Positions 51,699-60,966 are shown, numbered from the stretch's first letter. The stretch: DNA of 64,000 nt from MPNP01 sp965215545 (GCA_965215545.1 OZ244066.1:62001-126000), one strand, 5' to 3'. The notes: a model not told the origin generated them from the letters alone. Numbers and translations: made by a program.

Positions 51699-52637
51699 TC
51701 ACTGCCAGGTGGCCACTGGTGGCAGGCTCATCAGGACCGCATCGGCATCATGGCCCGACTTCAGACCGAACTGGGTGCCACGATCGTAGAGAAGATTGAA
51801 CTCGACATAGCGACCCCGGTGCTGCAGCAGGGCCTGGCGGTCCGCCTCGGTCCAGTCCTCCGTGCGACGCTGGTCCAGAATCCCGACATAGCTGGCAAGG
51901 AAGGCGGCCCCGAGCGCCTGCACGAAGGCAAAATCCGCTGCCCAGTGCTGGGTACAGAGATCATCGAAAAACACCCCGCCGATGCCGCGGCCGCAGTTGC
52001 GGTGGGGGATATGGAAATAGCGCTCCGCCCATCGACTGAAGGTGGGGTAGTATGTGGTATCGTGCAGGTCGCATGCCGCCCGCAGCGCGGCATGGAAAGC
52101 CGCCGTGTCGGCCGGATGGGGAATGGCGGGGTTGAGATCGGCCGAGCCGCCAAACCACCACCCCACGGGCGTGGCAAAGAGACGGGCATTGTAATGGCCG
52201 GCCGGGGCATGGGGATTGCGGGGATGGGCAACCATCGACACCCCGGATGCCCAGAATTGGGATGTGGAGTCCAGTCCGCTGACATCCTTGCGGGTGGCCA
52301 GCAACTGGATCAGTTCCGGTGCAAGCGCCCCCGCGACCGTCGAGACATTCACGGCGACCTTCTCGAAGACGGCACCGCCAATCATGCGTCGCATGATGCC
52401 GCCACCAGGGTTGGCATCACCGGCCTGTGTGCGTCGGGTCGGAATGGTCGCAAAGCACGCAGCAGCCTCTCCGGCATGGCCCTGCTCGACGGCATGGCGA
52501 TCCTCGAGAGCCTGATAGGCGGCACAGAGGGCGTCGGCCTGCGCATGGAACCAGGTCTCCGTCGCCCGCAGGGCATCGACCTCAATGGGAAACGTGGCCA
52601 AGATCCCGTCCGGCTGGCGAGCGGCGTCAGTAGGCAC
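51699..52637 (-). CDS. hemF: Aerobic coproporphyrinogen III oxidase
   Basis: 312 residues from GTG 52637. FWASGVSMVAHPRNPHAPAGHYNAR, WWFGGSADLNPA, HIPHRNCGRGIGGVFFDDL and GRYVEFNLLYDRGTQFGLKSG are HemF signatures, including active-site Asp and metal-site His residues. Oxygen-dependent step of heme synthesis, supporting an aerobic lifestyle. Its start overlaps the recR stop by 11 bp, so it sits at the end of the dnaX-ybaB-recR unit. Confidence 0.96.
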   Translation of the reverse strand: MPTDAARQPDGILATFPIEVDALRATETWFHAQADALCAAYQALEDRHAVEQGHAGEAAACFATIPTRRTQAGDANPGGGIMRRMIGGAVFEKVAVNVSTVAGALAPELIQLLATRKDVSGLDSTSQFWASGVSMVAHPRNPHAPAGHYNARLFATPVGWWFGGSADLNPAIPHPADTAAFHAALRAACDLHDTTYYPTFSRWAERYFHIPHRNCGRGIGGVFFDDLCTQHWAADFAFVQALGAAFLASYVGILDQRRTEDWTEADRQALLQHRGRYVEFNLLYDRGTQFGLKSGHDADAVLMSLPPVATWQ

Positions 52638-53223
52638 GGCGACCCATCATCGCGGCAGTGATCGTCCCCCCGTCAAGATAGTCCAACTCCCCGCCCACGG
52701 GAACGCCCCGCCCGAGGATCGAGACAGCCACATCCACATCATCCAGCTGATTGGCAATGAAGTGAATGGTGGTCTGGCCATCCACCGTGGCGTTGAGTGC
52801 AAGGATCACCTCGCGGGCCCGGCCTGCGGCAACCGTGGCAACCAGCTGGGGAATCCGCAACTGTTCAGGGGTTGTGCCATCGCGTACCGACAGAACACCC
52901 CCAAGCACGAAGTAGCGGCCTGGGTAGACATGCGTCCGCTCGATTGCCCAAAGATCGGCGACTGTTTCCACAACACAGATCCGGTCGGATTCGCGTTCGG
53001 GGTCGGCGCAGATGGAACAGATCGGAGCGGTTGTGGCGTTGCCGCATTGCGGGCAATCCTGCACAGATTCAGCAAAGGTCCCGAGGGATTCGAGAAGGGG
53101 CCGGACAAGGCGCTCACGGTGACGAATCAGATGCAGGACCAGCCGCTGGGCCGATTTGGGACCAAGGCCAGGCAGGCGCGCGAACCGATCGATCAGGGCG
53201 GTGATTTCGTTCGTTCCGTTCAC
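52627..53223 (-). CDS. recR: Recombination mediator RecR
   Basis: 198 residues from GTG 53223. Helix-hairpin-helix FARLPGLGPKSAQRLVLHLI, zinc finger CPQCGNATTAPICSIC, and Toprim domain ICVVETVADLWAIERTHVYPGRYFVLGGVLS with ALNATVDGQTTIHF. Acts with RecFO in gap repair. Located behind ybaB and dnaX in the conserved order. Confidence 0.96.
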   Translation of the reverse strand: MNGTNEITALIDRFARLPGLGPKSAQRLVLHLIRHRERLVRPLLESLGTFAESVQDCPQCGNATTAPICSICADPERESDRICVVETVADLWAIERTHVYPGRYFVLGGVLSVRDGTTPEQLRIPQLVATVAAGRAREVILALNATVDGQTTIHFIANQLDDVDVAVSILGRGVPVGGELDYLDGGTITAAMMGRRAY

Positions 53224-53283
53224 GAAGGCTCATCCATCATGGCCCTCTCCATCATGGTTCGGTCCATCAGAGTCGCCGGACTC

Positions 53284-53640
53284 TCACTCGGGGCGTTCAA
53301 GTTCTTCCATCAGTTCCTTGTCAAGGTTGTACCGGGCAAAGAGCTGGTTCCGACGTTCCTGGGCCACATAGATCGAGCGGTTCTGGGCCTTGACGAGGGT
53401 TGCCAGGATCCGGGATTGCAATTCCTTTGTCGAGATGTCGGCTGCCTTGGCATGCTGCAGGTCAAGGTCCAGAATCCTGGCCTGTCCGTTCACGGTCACC
53501 TTGACCAGCATGTCATCGCTGTCGACGACAATGGCCATCTCCTGCAATTCCTTCTGCATCACATTCAGGGCCTTCTTGAACTCCTCGGCCTGGCGCAGCA
53601 TCGACGCCATGTTGCCAAGCCCCTTGATTTTATCGAGCAT
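53284..53640 (-). CDS. ybaB: YbaB/EbfC nucleoid-associated protein
   Basis: 118 residues from ATG 53640 (AAGGA upstream; TTG 53661 is possible). MLDKIKGLGNMASMLRQAEEF, MQKELQEMAIVVDSDDMLVKVTVNGQARILDLDL: coiled helices and central beta strands of the YbaB dimer, with a somewhat longer, charged C-terminus (RRNQLFARYNLDKELMEELE). DNA-binding, sits between dnaX and recR. Confidence 0.93.
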   Translation of the reverse strand: MLDKIKGLGNMASMLRQAEEFKKALNVMQKELQEMAIVVDSDDMLVKVTVNGQARILDLDLQHAKAADISTKELQSRILATLVKAQNRSIYVAQERRNQLFARYNLDKELMEELERPE

Positions 53641-53686
53641 CTGATTGTCATCCTTGTGCAATGGGGGCCGGTCTTGCCGGGCCCTG

Positions 53687-55168
53687 TCAGTTTATCGGCT
53701 TGCCGTCAACCACCACCTTGCCGTCAGGAAAGGTGTCAAGGGCACTCTGGACCAGGGGGCTGTCAAGGTCAGGGAGGTCCGGCGGGGCGGGACCTGATTC
53801 CGTGGCAACCGGACTGTCCTGCATCCGATTGTCCTCGGCGACCGCAGCCCCATTCCCGGCTGGCGGCACGTCAGGCACCGGCTCCGGAGCGGGTGAAGCG
53901 TGGCCAGTCGTTGCCGCTCGGGGTTCGGATGGGCTCTCCTGACCTGCCGTCGGGGCGTTCGGGGCGCGACCAGTCTCGAGCGTGCGCAGCAGGGCCTCCG
54001 GTGTTGGCATGTCGGCGGCGGCACAGAGGCGGATAATCGCCATTTCGGTGGCCATCCTGGTGTTGGGAGTGTGGGCAAGTTCGGACAGGCATTTCACCAG
54101 GATCTGCCAGGCCCGCGCCAACTCCGGCAGGGACAGGGCCCGGCTGAGCGTCTGTCCGCGTTCCCGGATGTCAGGGGCGATCGTGATATCGTCGATCGAG
54201 GCGCTGGTGAACTGGACAACCGACAGCCAGTGGACGCTGTCGGCAAGATCGGTCAGGATCGCTTCGGGATCAGCACCCTGCTGGTACTGGTCGGCAAACT
54301 CCTCGAGCGCCGGGCCCGCCTTGCCCGCCATGATCAGTTCCAGCAGATCAAGCGTCCGGGATCGATCGGCGAGGGCCAGCATCTCGCGGACCTGCCCGGC
54401 AGTGACCCGCTCGCCCCCGTAGGCGATGGCCTGATCGAGCAGACTCACGGCATCCCGCACCGACCCTTCCGAGGCCCGCACCAGCAGCATCACCGCCTCG
54501 GGGTCAATGGCAACGGATTCCGCCCTGGCAATGGAATCGAGATGGGCAACCAGGATTTTCGACTCAACCCGTCGCAAGTCGAACCGCTGGCAGCGCGACA
54601 GGATGGTGGCCGGCACCTTCTCGATCTCCGTTGTGGCGAAGATGAACAGGACATGGGCCGGTGGCTCTTCCAGGGTCTTGAGCAGGGCATTGAAGGCATT
54701 CTTCGACAGCATGTGGACTTCGTCGATGATGTACACCCGGTAGCGGGCATCCGCCGTCTGGTACGCGACGCTGTCGATCAGGCTCCGGACATCATCCACC
54801 CCGGTCCGGGACGCTGCATCGCACTCGAGCACATCGAGATGGCTGCCATTGGCGATCTGCACGCAGTTCGAGCACTGGCCGCAAGGTTCCGTCGTCTTGC
54901 CGCCCGCCCCATCCGGACCCGTGCAGTTCAGCCCCCTGGCGATAATCCGGGCCGTGGTTGTCTTGCCAACGCCACGAACACCCGTGAGGATCAAGGCATG
55001 GGCCAATCGGTTCGCCTTGAAGGCATTTTCCAGGATCCGGACCATCCCCGGCTGACCGACCAGCTCCGAGAACTTCTGCGGTCGGTACTTCCGGGCCAGA
55101 ACGACATAGGGCCTGGCATCGCCCGCCGGGGCTGTCGATGCATCCACTGGGAGACCGGATTCATCCAC
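53687..55168 (-). CDS. dnaX: DNA polymerase III subunits gamma/tau
   Basis: 493 residues. AAA+ clamp loader: VLARKYRPQKFSELVGQ, Walker A TGVRGVGKTTTARIIARGL, zinc site CTGPDGAGGKTTEPCGQCSNC, Walker B VYIIDEVHMLSKNAFNALLKTLEEPP, sensor FATTEIEKVPATILSRCQRFDLRR. The Pro/Ala-rich linker (residues ~385-460) is followed by DLDSPLVQSALDTFPDGKVV, the alphaproteobacterial C-terminal tail, so it is full length though on the short side. I saw no clear internal frameshift signal for a separate gamma form. Confidence 0.95.
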   Translation of the reverse strand: MDESGLPVDASTAPAGDARPYVVLARKYRPQKFSELVGQPGMVRILENAFKANRLAHALILTGVRGVGKTTTARIIARGLNCTGPDGAGGKTTEPCGQCSNCVQIANGSHLDVLECDAASRTGVDDVRSLIDSVAYQTADARYRVYIIDEVHMLSKNAFNALLKTLEEPPAHVLFIFATTEIEKVPATILSRCQRFDLRRVESKILVAHLDSIARAESVAIDPEAVMLLVRASEGSVRDAVSLLDQAIAYGGERVTAGQVREMLALADRSRTLDLLELIMAGKAGPALEEFADQYQQGADPEAILTDLADSVHWLSVVQFTSASIDDITIAPDIRERGQTLSRALSLPELARAWQILVKCLSELAHTPNTRMATEMAIIRLCAAADMPTPEALLRTLETGRAPNAPTAGQESPSEPRAATTGHASPAPEPVPDVPPAGNGAAVAEDNRMQDSPVATESGPAPPDLPDLDSPLVQSALDTFPDGKVVVDGKPIN

Positions 55169-55320
55169 GGCGACGACATCCCGGCCTGGGACAGAGCGAA
55201 GCAGGTCCAGACAGGCAGATCCGGATCACCCCGTCATGTCCCTGTGGCACAAGCCGCTGCATCTGCCCTGTTGCGCCCTCTGGTGCCACTGTTCTGCCCC
55301 ATGTCATCATTGATCAGGAT

Positions 55321-55420
55321 CCGTGAGGGGCGATCCAGCCCGGGCGAATCATCGTTACGGCTGCTTTCTTTCGAACCTGACCGGGTTGGCGTGCTGCCCG
55401 TCTGTCTCAACCCCTCGGGC
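55321..55420 (-). ncRNA. ffs: Signal recognition particle RNA (small bacterial type)
   Basis: On the minus strand the conserved domain IV reads GGTCAGGTTCGAAAGAAAGC followed by AGCCGTAACGA, then GATTCGCCCGGG, as in alphaproteobacterial 4.5S RNA. The 5' segment CCCGAGGGG (about 55420) pairs with the 3' segment CCCCTCACGG (ending about 55321), giving an RNA near 100 nt. The apical loop is GAAA closed by C-G instead of the usual GGAA. A TTGCGC / TAAATG promoter-like pair precedes it. dnaX follows on the same strand, a frequent neighbour. Ends approximate. Confidence 0.85.
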
Positions 55421-55454
55421 TTGCATTTAGGAACAATTGTCCGCCTGCGCAAGC

Positions 55455-56016
55455 CAACGGCAGGCAGGATGCCGGACCATCGCACCTGTTCTCCTGTCGG
55501 CCCGGATCCGGGTTCCTTCGCAGTCTGGTCCCTGGCAAAACAGCACCGTGAGGCCGATCCGTACCGACCCGGCCACATGTTTCAAGGGATCCCGTGACCC
55601 CCGCACCTCCTCCCAATGACATGAGCTTCAAGTCTTTCGGTCACTGTACAGGTTCCTGTTCGGCATTCCCGGCCCGAAGGGTGACGCAGGGCACCGCAAG
55701 CCGCTTGGTGCGTCCGTCCGGTGTTCACCAGCAGGGGTCCGGCCCTGCCGGCAGGCCGTGGCCAGCACGGTCCGCAGCACGGCATGATTCCGGGCCCCCT
55801 CGGTGCTCCGGGCCCGGCCGGCCATCGTCGGCTGGACCCTGCGGGGGCGGCGCGGACAGTCCGGCTGGCGAAGGTCGGGCTCAATCCGTCCGGCTGCTTC
55901 CGCCCCCGGCGCGACGCGGCGGCCTGGAGCCGCAGCGCCAGTTGCAGAGACTGTGGGTTGGTACCGATGATTGCAGTTTGAAGCCCGGATGATTGCAGGT
56001 CGCTACACCTACCGCT
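55455..56016. other. Intergenic region without a recognised gene
   Basis: About 560 bp upstream of the SRP RNA, GC-rich, with only arginine/proline-rich shadow frames. No repeats or RNA genes recognised. Confidence 0.45.
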
Positions 56017-56819
56017 TCACTGTATATCGAAGGTGAAGTCACACCATGCGGCATAGGGTGGGGCCCCCAAATCCCGCATCTCCTGCGTGGGCCAGATGGG
56101 CGGGCCGCAGTTGTCGCCGCCGCCCTTGAAGGTGGCGAAATACCCATTGAGGTTGATATTGCCCACACCGTTTGCCGGTATCGGCTCCCGCGCCGGGCGA
56201 CAGGACGAATTGGCAGAGTAGCACACCTTGCCCCAGATCCGGACGGTGAACATGCCGGTGGCGGACTGGGGGATGCCCATCGGCACATTGTCCGCGGCCT
56301 GCTGCGGATTGGGCGGGCAGGGCGGGGATCCACGATTGGCGGTGAAGGTCTGATTCCCATGCCCCGGCACGGACACTGTCACGGTGCGCGAGCATTTCGG
56401 CTGGCCAAGATACGTGCAGGCCTCGGCGATGGGCTGGCCGCGGGAATAGGTGCCGGTCGCATTGTGGAAGCTGACCAGCCGCGTGGCCTCGCCACTGCCA
56501 TAGGGGCATCGGGAATCGGGTCCCACGCCGAGTATCGCGTTCCCCGGCCAGTCCAGGACCTCGATCTCCAGGTTACTGTAAACCTTATCCGCAACCCTAG
56601 CCATATCGGTGAAAAGAGGGCCGTTCAGAGTGTTGACGGGGTCATTCCAGCTCCTGCCTTGGTTTTGCAGAACTTGCGTGAAGTGATTGGGGTATTCAGA
56701 GGGCGTGAATCGCTGCGCTGCAGCGGGCCCGGCCAGGAGGGCGAGGCCAAGGGCTGCGAGAGCCGCCGGCAGCAGCCGGGTGGTCAACCTGGCGAGGGGG
56801 GGGGGTGCAAGATCGTCAT
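56017..56819 (-). CDS. Secreted protein with a C10 tract before the signal peptide core
   Basis: The intact frame runs from TTG 56787 (MTTRLLPAALAALGLALLAGPAAAQ, signal peptide) to 56017, 256 residues with eight Cys (SRCPYG, EACTYLGQPKCSR, PPCPPNPQ, KVCYSANSSCRPA, DNCGPP, AWCDF). A better start is ATG 56819 after GGAAA, but between the two lies a run of ten C (complement of 56796-56805). With eight or eleven C the reading MTILHPPPLARLTTRLL continues in frame; with ten it stops at TGA. The mature sequence looks like a disulfide-rich beta domain. Family unknown. Confidence 0.65.
56796..56805. repeat. Poly-C (minus strand) tract of 10 at the start of a secreted-protein gene
   Basis: Falls at codons 5-8 from ATG 56819, at the same relative position as the tracts at 8348 and 38656. 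Observed length puts the gene out of frame from that ATG. Confidence 0.85.
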
Positions 56820-56987
56820 GGTCGTTTCCGTGTCTGGAATGATGGTTGGGTGACTTGCATTACCCCAGTGCCACCCTGGAGTGCAACAGCCGGGTGTCAG
56901 CGGGCGGGCGGGCGAGGCCCGAGCGCGGGGTGACGCTCACGGCAGCAGCGGTCTGGCGGCGGGCGCCTTGATGTCGCGCTGGCCCGG

Positions 56988-57506
56988 GTGCGTGATGCGG
57001 ATGAGCGCCACGCCTGGGAAGCGATGGTTGCGGCCCATCATCCGCAGGGCTGGTCGCATCCCCCGGGCGGCCAGGTGCGTTACTGGATCCGGTCGGCGCA
57101 TCATGCGGTTCCGAGAGGGATTGGTTTTGGGGCGGCGACCTGGCAGTTGCGGGCCCGTGATGCGTGGATTGGCTGGCCGGCTGATGTCCGTGCCGACAAT
57201 CTGGACCGGGTCCTCTGCAATCATCGGTTCCTGGCGTTGCCCCGGGTCCGTGTTCAGGGTCTGGCTGCGCTGGCGCTGTGTCGCGCCAGCGCACGGGTGG
57301 CGACGGACTGGCAGGATCGCTGTCAGCTGCGCCCGCAGGCGGTTTATAACTATGTGGCATCCGACCAGACAGGATATTCCTATCAGTGGGCGGGCCGGGC
57401 GAAGCTGGGTCCCACCCGTGGGCGTCGGGGCCGGGTCAGCCAGGTCAGGGATGCAATCGGTGCAAAACAGCTGGAATCGATGACCTATACGAGTGTGGGA
57501 CGTTGA
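56988..57506 (+). CDS. DUF4338 (DruA-like) protein, probably truncated
   Basis: About 172 residues from GTG 56988; an in-frame stop lies at ~56930. AWEAMVAAHHPQGWSHPPGGQVRYWI, GFGAATWQLRARDAWIGWPADVRADNLDRVLCNHRFLALPRVRVQGLAALALCRASARVATDWQDR matches the DUF4338 domain, found in DruA of the Druantia defence system and in transposase-like proteins. The usual N-terminal ~150 residues are missing, and the C-terminus (YSYQWAGRAKLGPTRGRRG) reaches only the expected end of the domain. It is either a remnant or a compact stand-alone version. No other Druantia genes are visible. Confidence 0.55.
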   Translation: MRDADERHAWEAMVAAHHPQGWSHPPGGQVRYWIRSAHHAVPRGIGFGAATWQLRARDAWIGWPADVRADNLDRVLCNHRFLALPRVRVQGLAALALCRASARVATDWQDRCQLRPQAVYNYVASDQTGYSYQWAGRAKLGPTRGRRGRVSQVRDAIGAKQLESMTYTSVGR

Positions 57507-57706
57507 ACTCTTCCCGCGAGAAGGACAGGACATCTGCCCGCAACCGGATCACCCGGAGAGCGTGCGGGCATTCTGTGCCCTGCTTCAATCGAGCATGGAT
57601 CCGTGAACTTGACAGGCCGCGCCGTGCCGCCTATCCTTCCCGGCTGGCAGCCGACCCGCCCACCTGTGATGAACTGGACAAGCGGATCATCCGCCTCGAG
57701 GAGTGC

Positions 57707-57892
57707 ATGAACACGCAACAGGCCGATTTGAGGGCAACACTGGAGGGATTCCGGACGGACGCGGCCCGCCGTGAAACGGACGCAGAAAGACGGGAAACCG
57801 AAGCAGCCAAGCGGGAAACCCGTTTTGTGTTCCATGTGATCGCCATTGTCGGCATTGGTTTCACGATCTTCGGCCTTGTGACCGCCTCCTGA
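57707..57892 (+). CDS. 61-residue coiled-coil membrane protein
   Basis: ATG 57707 with GAGGAG four bases upstream. The N-terminus NTQQADLRATLEGFRTDAARRETDAERRETEAAKRETR is a charged heptad-like repeat, followed by one membrane helix FVFHVIAIVGIGFTIFGLV. The frame upstream (to 57386) includes DELDKRIIRLEEC, which could extend the coiled coil if an alternative start is used. Similar in plan to the product of 13382-13657. Function unknown. Confidence 0.5.
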   Translation: MNTQQADLRATLEGFRTDAARRETDAERRETEAAKRETRFVFHVIAIVGIGFTIFGLVTAS

Positions 57893-58318
57893 CGCTCTCC
57901 GGCAGCACCCCTTGCCAGACCCCCCTCATGGGGTCTCCTTGTCCCATCGATCAATGCCCACCGGGCGGCTGTTCAGTCTGCCGGGCTTGCTTTTCTGGGC
58001 ATCCTGGTCGGCCGGCTCGCCTTTGTCCTGCCAGGCCGCGGCCAGCACCAGACGCCATCGATGATGCTGGGGGAAAGCCGCTGTTTGTGCCACCCTCGCC
58101 AGCAAGCGAGACGGTCCCGGGATCGACCGCCGTCACCATGCCAACTCACTCGCAGCTGTTCACCGTTGCATGACGATGGGCCAGTCAGAGCGAACAGACC
58201 GCATTGCGACGGCTGCATCGCGGGGTGGGACTGCAATCTTGCCAATGCAAGGTGCGAGAGCCCTGCGATGTCAGGGGTTGGCAGGGAACGATCCAGCCGA
58301 CGGTCAACCGGTGGAGTC
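57893..58318. other. Intergenic region between accessory zone and second ABC operon
   Basis: No protein-like frame or recognised element in about 425 bp. Confidence 0.45.
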
Positions 58319-59089
58319 CTATTCGCGTTCAGCCCAACCGGCGAAGATGCGTTCAAGCATCACGACGATGTAGTAGAGCACGATGCCGAGCAGGGCGAGG
58401 GCAATCAGGACGGCAAACATCAGGGGATAATCGGCATTGATCTTGCCGCTGTCAAAGAGATGGCCGAGACCCTTGCCGTGGGGTTCGACGATCTCCATGA
58501 GGTTGGTGCCGATGAAGGCCAGGGTCACCGCCACCTTCAGCGCCCCGAAGAATTCCGGCAGGGTCTTGGGCAGGGCGATCTTCCAGAAAATCGTCATCCG
58601 GGATGCCCCCAGCGAGCGCAGGATGTCCCGGTATTCGGGCTCCAGAGTTGAAATCCCGATCGAGACCGACACGGCGATGGGGAAAAATGAGATCAGGAAG
58701 GCGATCAGGACGGTGTTCAGGTTATCCATGCCGACCAGGATCAGCGCCAGAACGGGGACGACTGTGGCTTTCGGGATGGCATTGAAGCCAACAAGAATGG
58801 GGTACAGGCCTTCCCGGGCCGTGCGCCAGATCCCCATGACCATGCCGATGATGGTGCCAGCCACCACCGAGAGGCCCAGCCCTGCAACCGTGCGCCAGAA
58901 CGTGTCCCAGCCATACTGGACGAAGAGGTCCCAGTACTTGATGTAGGCGGGACCGAGATCCGAGGGAGAGGCCATCTTGTAATTCGGCCAGTCATTGATC
59001 CAGACGATCCATTCCCACAGACCGGCAAAGATCAGGAGCGCCACGAGCGGCACGACAATCTTGCGCAGGATGGGCCGGGAACTCAACAT
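58319..59089 (-). CDS. ABC transporter permease (NMT1-type importer)
   Basis: About 256 residues from ATG 59089, 13 bp after the ATPase stop. N-terminal helix IVVPLVALLIFAGLWEWIVW, further helices, and the EAA loop ILRSLGASRMTIFWKIALPKTLPEFFGALK. Third gene of a binding protein - ATPase - permease operon and last in order. Resembles the hydroxymethylpyrimidine/riboflavin-type permeases; ligand not determinable. Confidence 0.9.
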   Translation of the reverse strand: MLSSRPILRKIVVPLVALLIFAGLWEWIVWINDWPNYKMASPSDLGPAYIKYWDLFVQYGWDTFWRTVAGLGLSVVAGTIIGMVMGIWRTAREGLYPILVGFNAIPKATVVPVLALILVGMDNLNTVLIAFLISFFPIAVSVSIGISTLEPEYRDILRSLGASRMTIFWKIALPKTLPEFFGALKVAVTLAFIGTNLMEIVEPHGKGLGHLFDSGKINADYPLMFAVLIALALLGIVLYYIVVMLERIFAGWAERE

Positions 59090-59102
59090 GCCGTGCAACG
59101 CC

Positions 59103-59885
59103 TCATCCCTTGCCTTGGGCAATTTCAATCTGCTGACGCAGGGCCGCCAGCAATTCTGTCGTCTCGGGACTGTAGAGATCCTGCAGGGCGGTGAATGTCC
59201 CCGGCTTGATGGCAACCTGGTATTGCTGATGGGCGGGTCGGCCAGACAGCACAATGATCTCGTCGGAGAGAAAGACCGATTCGCGCAGGTCGTGCGTGAT
59301 CAGCAGGCAGGTGAACCGTTCCTTCTCGCGCAGCGATTGCATGATCTGCCACAACTCTTCCCGGGTGAAGGCATCAAGGGCCCCGAACGGCTCATCAAGG
59401 ATGAGGACGCTCGGCCGGTGGACCAGAGCCCGGCACAGCGAGACACGCTGGCGCATGCCACCGGACAGTTCGGAAGGGCGCTTGTCTTCATAGCCCGAAA
59501 GAGAGACGAGAGCCAGGAGTTCGTGCGCGCGCTGTTCCTGCTCGGCTTTCGGCATGTCCCGAGCCACGATTTCCAGAGGCAGAGTGATGTTCTTCATCAC
59601 GTTGCGCCACTCCAGCATGACCGGATTCTGAAAGGCCATGCCGACATTGCTGCGGGGGCTCGTGACTTGACTGCCATCAAGCCAGATCTCGCCAGCTGTG
59701 GGCTGGATCAAACCCGATATCAGCCGCGTGAGCGTCGATTTGCCACAACCCGATGGGCCGACAACCGTTGTGAAGGATGCCTTCGACAGGGTCAGATCGA
59801 GCTCCTTGATGACCTCGAACTCACCTGCCGGGGTGCTGAACGAGTGCGAAACCTGCCGCAACTCGATGACGGCGGACTGGGACAT
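59103..59885 (-). CDS. ABC transporter ATP-binding protein (NMT1-type importer)
   Basis: 260 residues. Walker A VVGPSGCGKSTLTRLISGL, Q-loop MAFQNPVMLEWRNV, signature LSGGMRQRVSLCRAL, Walker B VLILDEPFGALDAF, switch LLITHDLRESVFLSDEI. Distinct from the ATPase at 861 but of the same subfamily. Separated from the binding-protein gene by a strong hairpin. Confidence 0.93.
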   Translation of the reverse strand: MSQSAVIELRQVSHSFSTPAGEFEVIKELDLTLSKASFTTVVGPSGCGKSTLTRLISGLIQPTAGEIWLDGSQVTSPRSNVGMAFQNPVMLEWRNVMKNITLPLEIVARDMPKAEQEQRAHELLALVSLSGYEDKRPSELSGGMRQRVSLCRALVHRPSVLILDEPFGALDAFTREELWQIMQSLREKERFTCLLITHDLRESVFLSDEIIVLSGRPAHQQYQVAIKPGTFTALQDLYSPETTELLAALRQQIEIAQGKG

Positions 59886-59918
59886 GCGTGCGTCGGAAAC
59901 AAGAAGGAAAAGGAAGCC

Positions 59919-59942
59919 GGGCAGCCCGTCGGGCTGCCCGGG
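59919..59942 (-). terminator. Intra-operon hairpin between binding-protein and ATPase genes
   Basis: CCGGGCAGCCCG-TC-GGGCTGCCCGG, a near-perfect 11-bp stem with little loop and no U run. Such hairpins after a binding-protein gene usually protect the upstream mRNA or attenuate the downstream genes, giving excess binding protein. Confidence 0.6.
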
Positions 59943-59952
59943 TGTGATCAGC

Positions 59953-60966
59953 TCAGTTGATCATCAGCTCATCGGCATCCGGGAGATACTGGTCAGTGTA
60001 ATAGAGCGAGGCATCAAGCGGATTGGTGAATTCGAAGTTCTGCACGATCTGCTCCATGCCGCTGGCGAATCGCTCCGGATCAATCCCACCGATGCCATTG
60101 GCCTGCACGTATTCCGTGTTGACATTGGCATCGATCGCGAGCTGCAACCGCCGGGTTTCGAGATCGATGTCAGCGGCCGGATTCCGGATGGCCAGGGCCT
60201 CGACGGCCATCCTTGGATCAGCGATGGCGTCACGCCAGCCGGCGGCAATGGCCCGGAGGAAGCCAGTGACGAGTTCGGGGTTGTCAGCCGCGAAGTCCGT
60301 GTTGACCATGATGGCGTTGCCATAGAGGTCAAGACCATGATCTGCCATCAGGATGGTCGAGATGTCGTCCTCGGGAACACCGGCGCGCACCAGGTTGAGG
60401 AAACTCGAGAACGAGAATCCGGTCACGGCATCCACCAGTCCCTCGGCGAGGTTGGGCTCCCGGGTCGGGAAACCCACAGGCTCGACTGTGACCTTGGTGA
60501 CATCGATGTCGTTGACAGTGGCAAAGGCCTTGAACTGGGCCCAGGCACCATCGGGGGGCGGCGCGCCAAGAATGCGGCCCTCCAGGTCCTTGGGGGCCAT
60601 GACACCAAGCGACTTGCGACCGATGATGGCAAAGGGTGGCTTGTCATAGATCATCATGACCGCAATCACCGGAGCGCCGGGGTTGGTGTCGAGGAATTTC
60701 ATCAGGCTGTTGATGTCGGCAAATCCGAACTGGACGGCTCCGGTGGCAACCTTGGGGATGGCATCCAGGGATCCCTGGCCGGCCGAGATGTCGACCTCAA
60801 GGCCATTGTCCCGAAAATAACCCTTGTCGGCGGCCACGAAATACGGGCCACTGGGTCCCTCGAATTTCCAGTCAAGCGCCAGAACCACATCGGTCTGGGC
60901 TGACGCGGCACCGATCATGGTCAGCGTGGCCACCAGGATGCCGAGTGCGTGTGCAAGTCGTTTCAT
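59953..60966 (-). CDS. NMT1/THI5-like ABC transporter substrate-binding protein
   Basis: 337 residues from ATG 60966 with AAAGGG upstream. Signal peptide MKRLAHALGILVATLTMIGAASAQ. ALDWKFEGPSGPYFVAADKGYF, NGLEVDISAGQGSLDAIPKVATGAVQFGFADINSLMKFL and KSLGVMAPKDLEGRILGAPP are the THI5/NMT1 pattern (ligand pocket between two lobes). It is complete, unlike the homologue cut by the window edge at base 1. Probably binds a pyrimidine- or other small nitrogenous compound (inference from family). Confidence 0.92.
   Translation of the reverse strand: MKRLAHALGILVATLTMIGAASAQTDVVLALDWKFEGPSGPYFVAADKGYFRDNGLEVDISAGQGSLDAIPKVATGAVQFGFADINSLMKFLDTNPGAPVIAVMMIYDKPPFAIIGRKSLGVMAPKDLEGRILGAPPPDGAWAQFKAFATVNDIDVTKVTVEPVGFPTREPNLAEGLVDAVTGFSFSSFLNLVRAGVPEDDISTILMADHGLDLYGNAIMVNTDFAADNPELVTGFLRAIAAGWRDAIADPRMAVEALAIRNPAADIDLETRRLQLAIDANVNTEYVQANGIGGIDPERFASGMEQIVQNFEFTNPLDASLYYTDQYLPDADELMIN

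Noticed and set aside
53900..55597. Long plus-strand open frame (565 codons) opposite dnaX and the SRP RNA
   Set aside because: Antisense shadow of dnaX that also runs through the SRP RNA gene; no recognisable domain.
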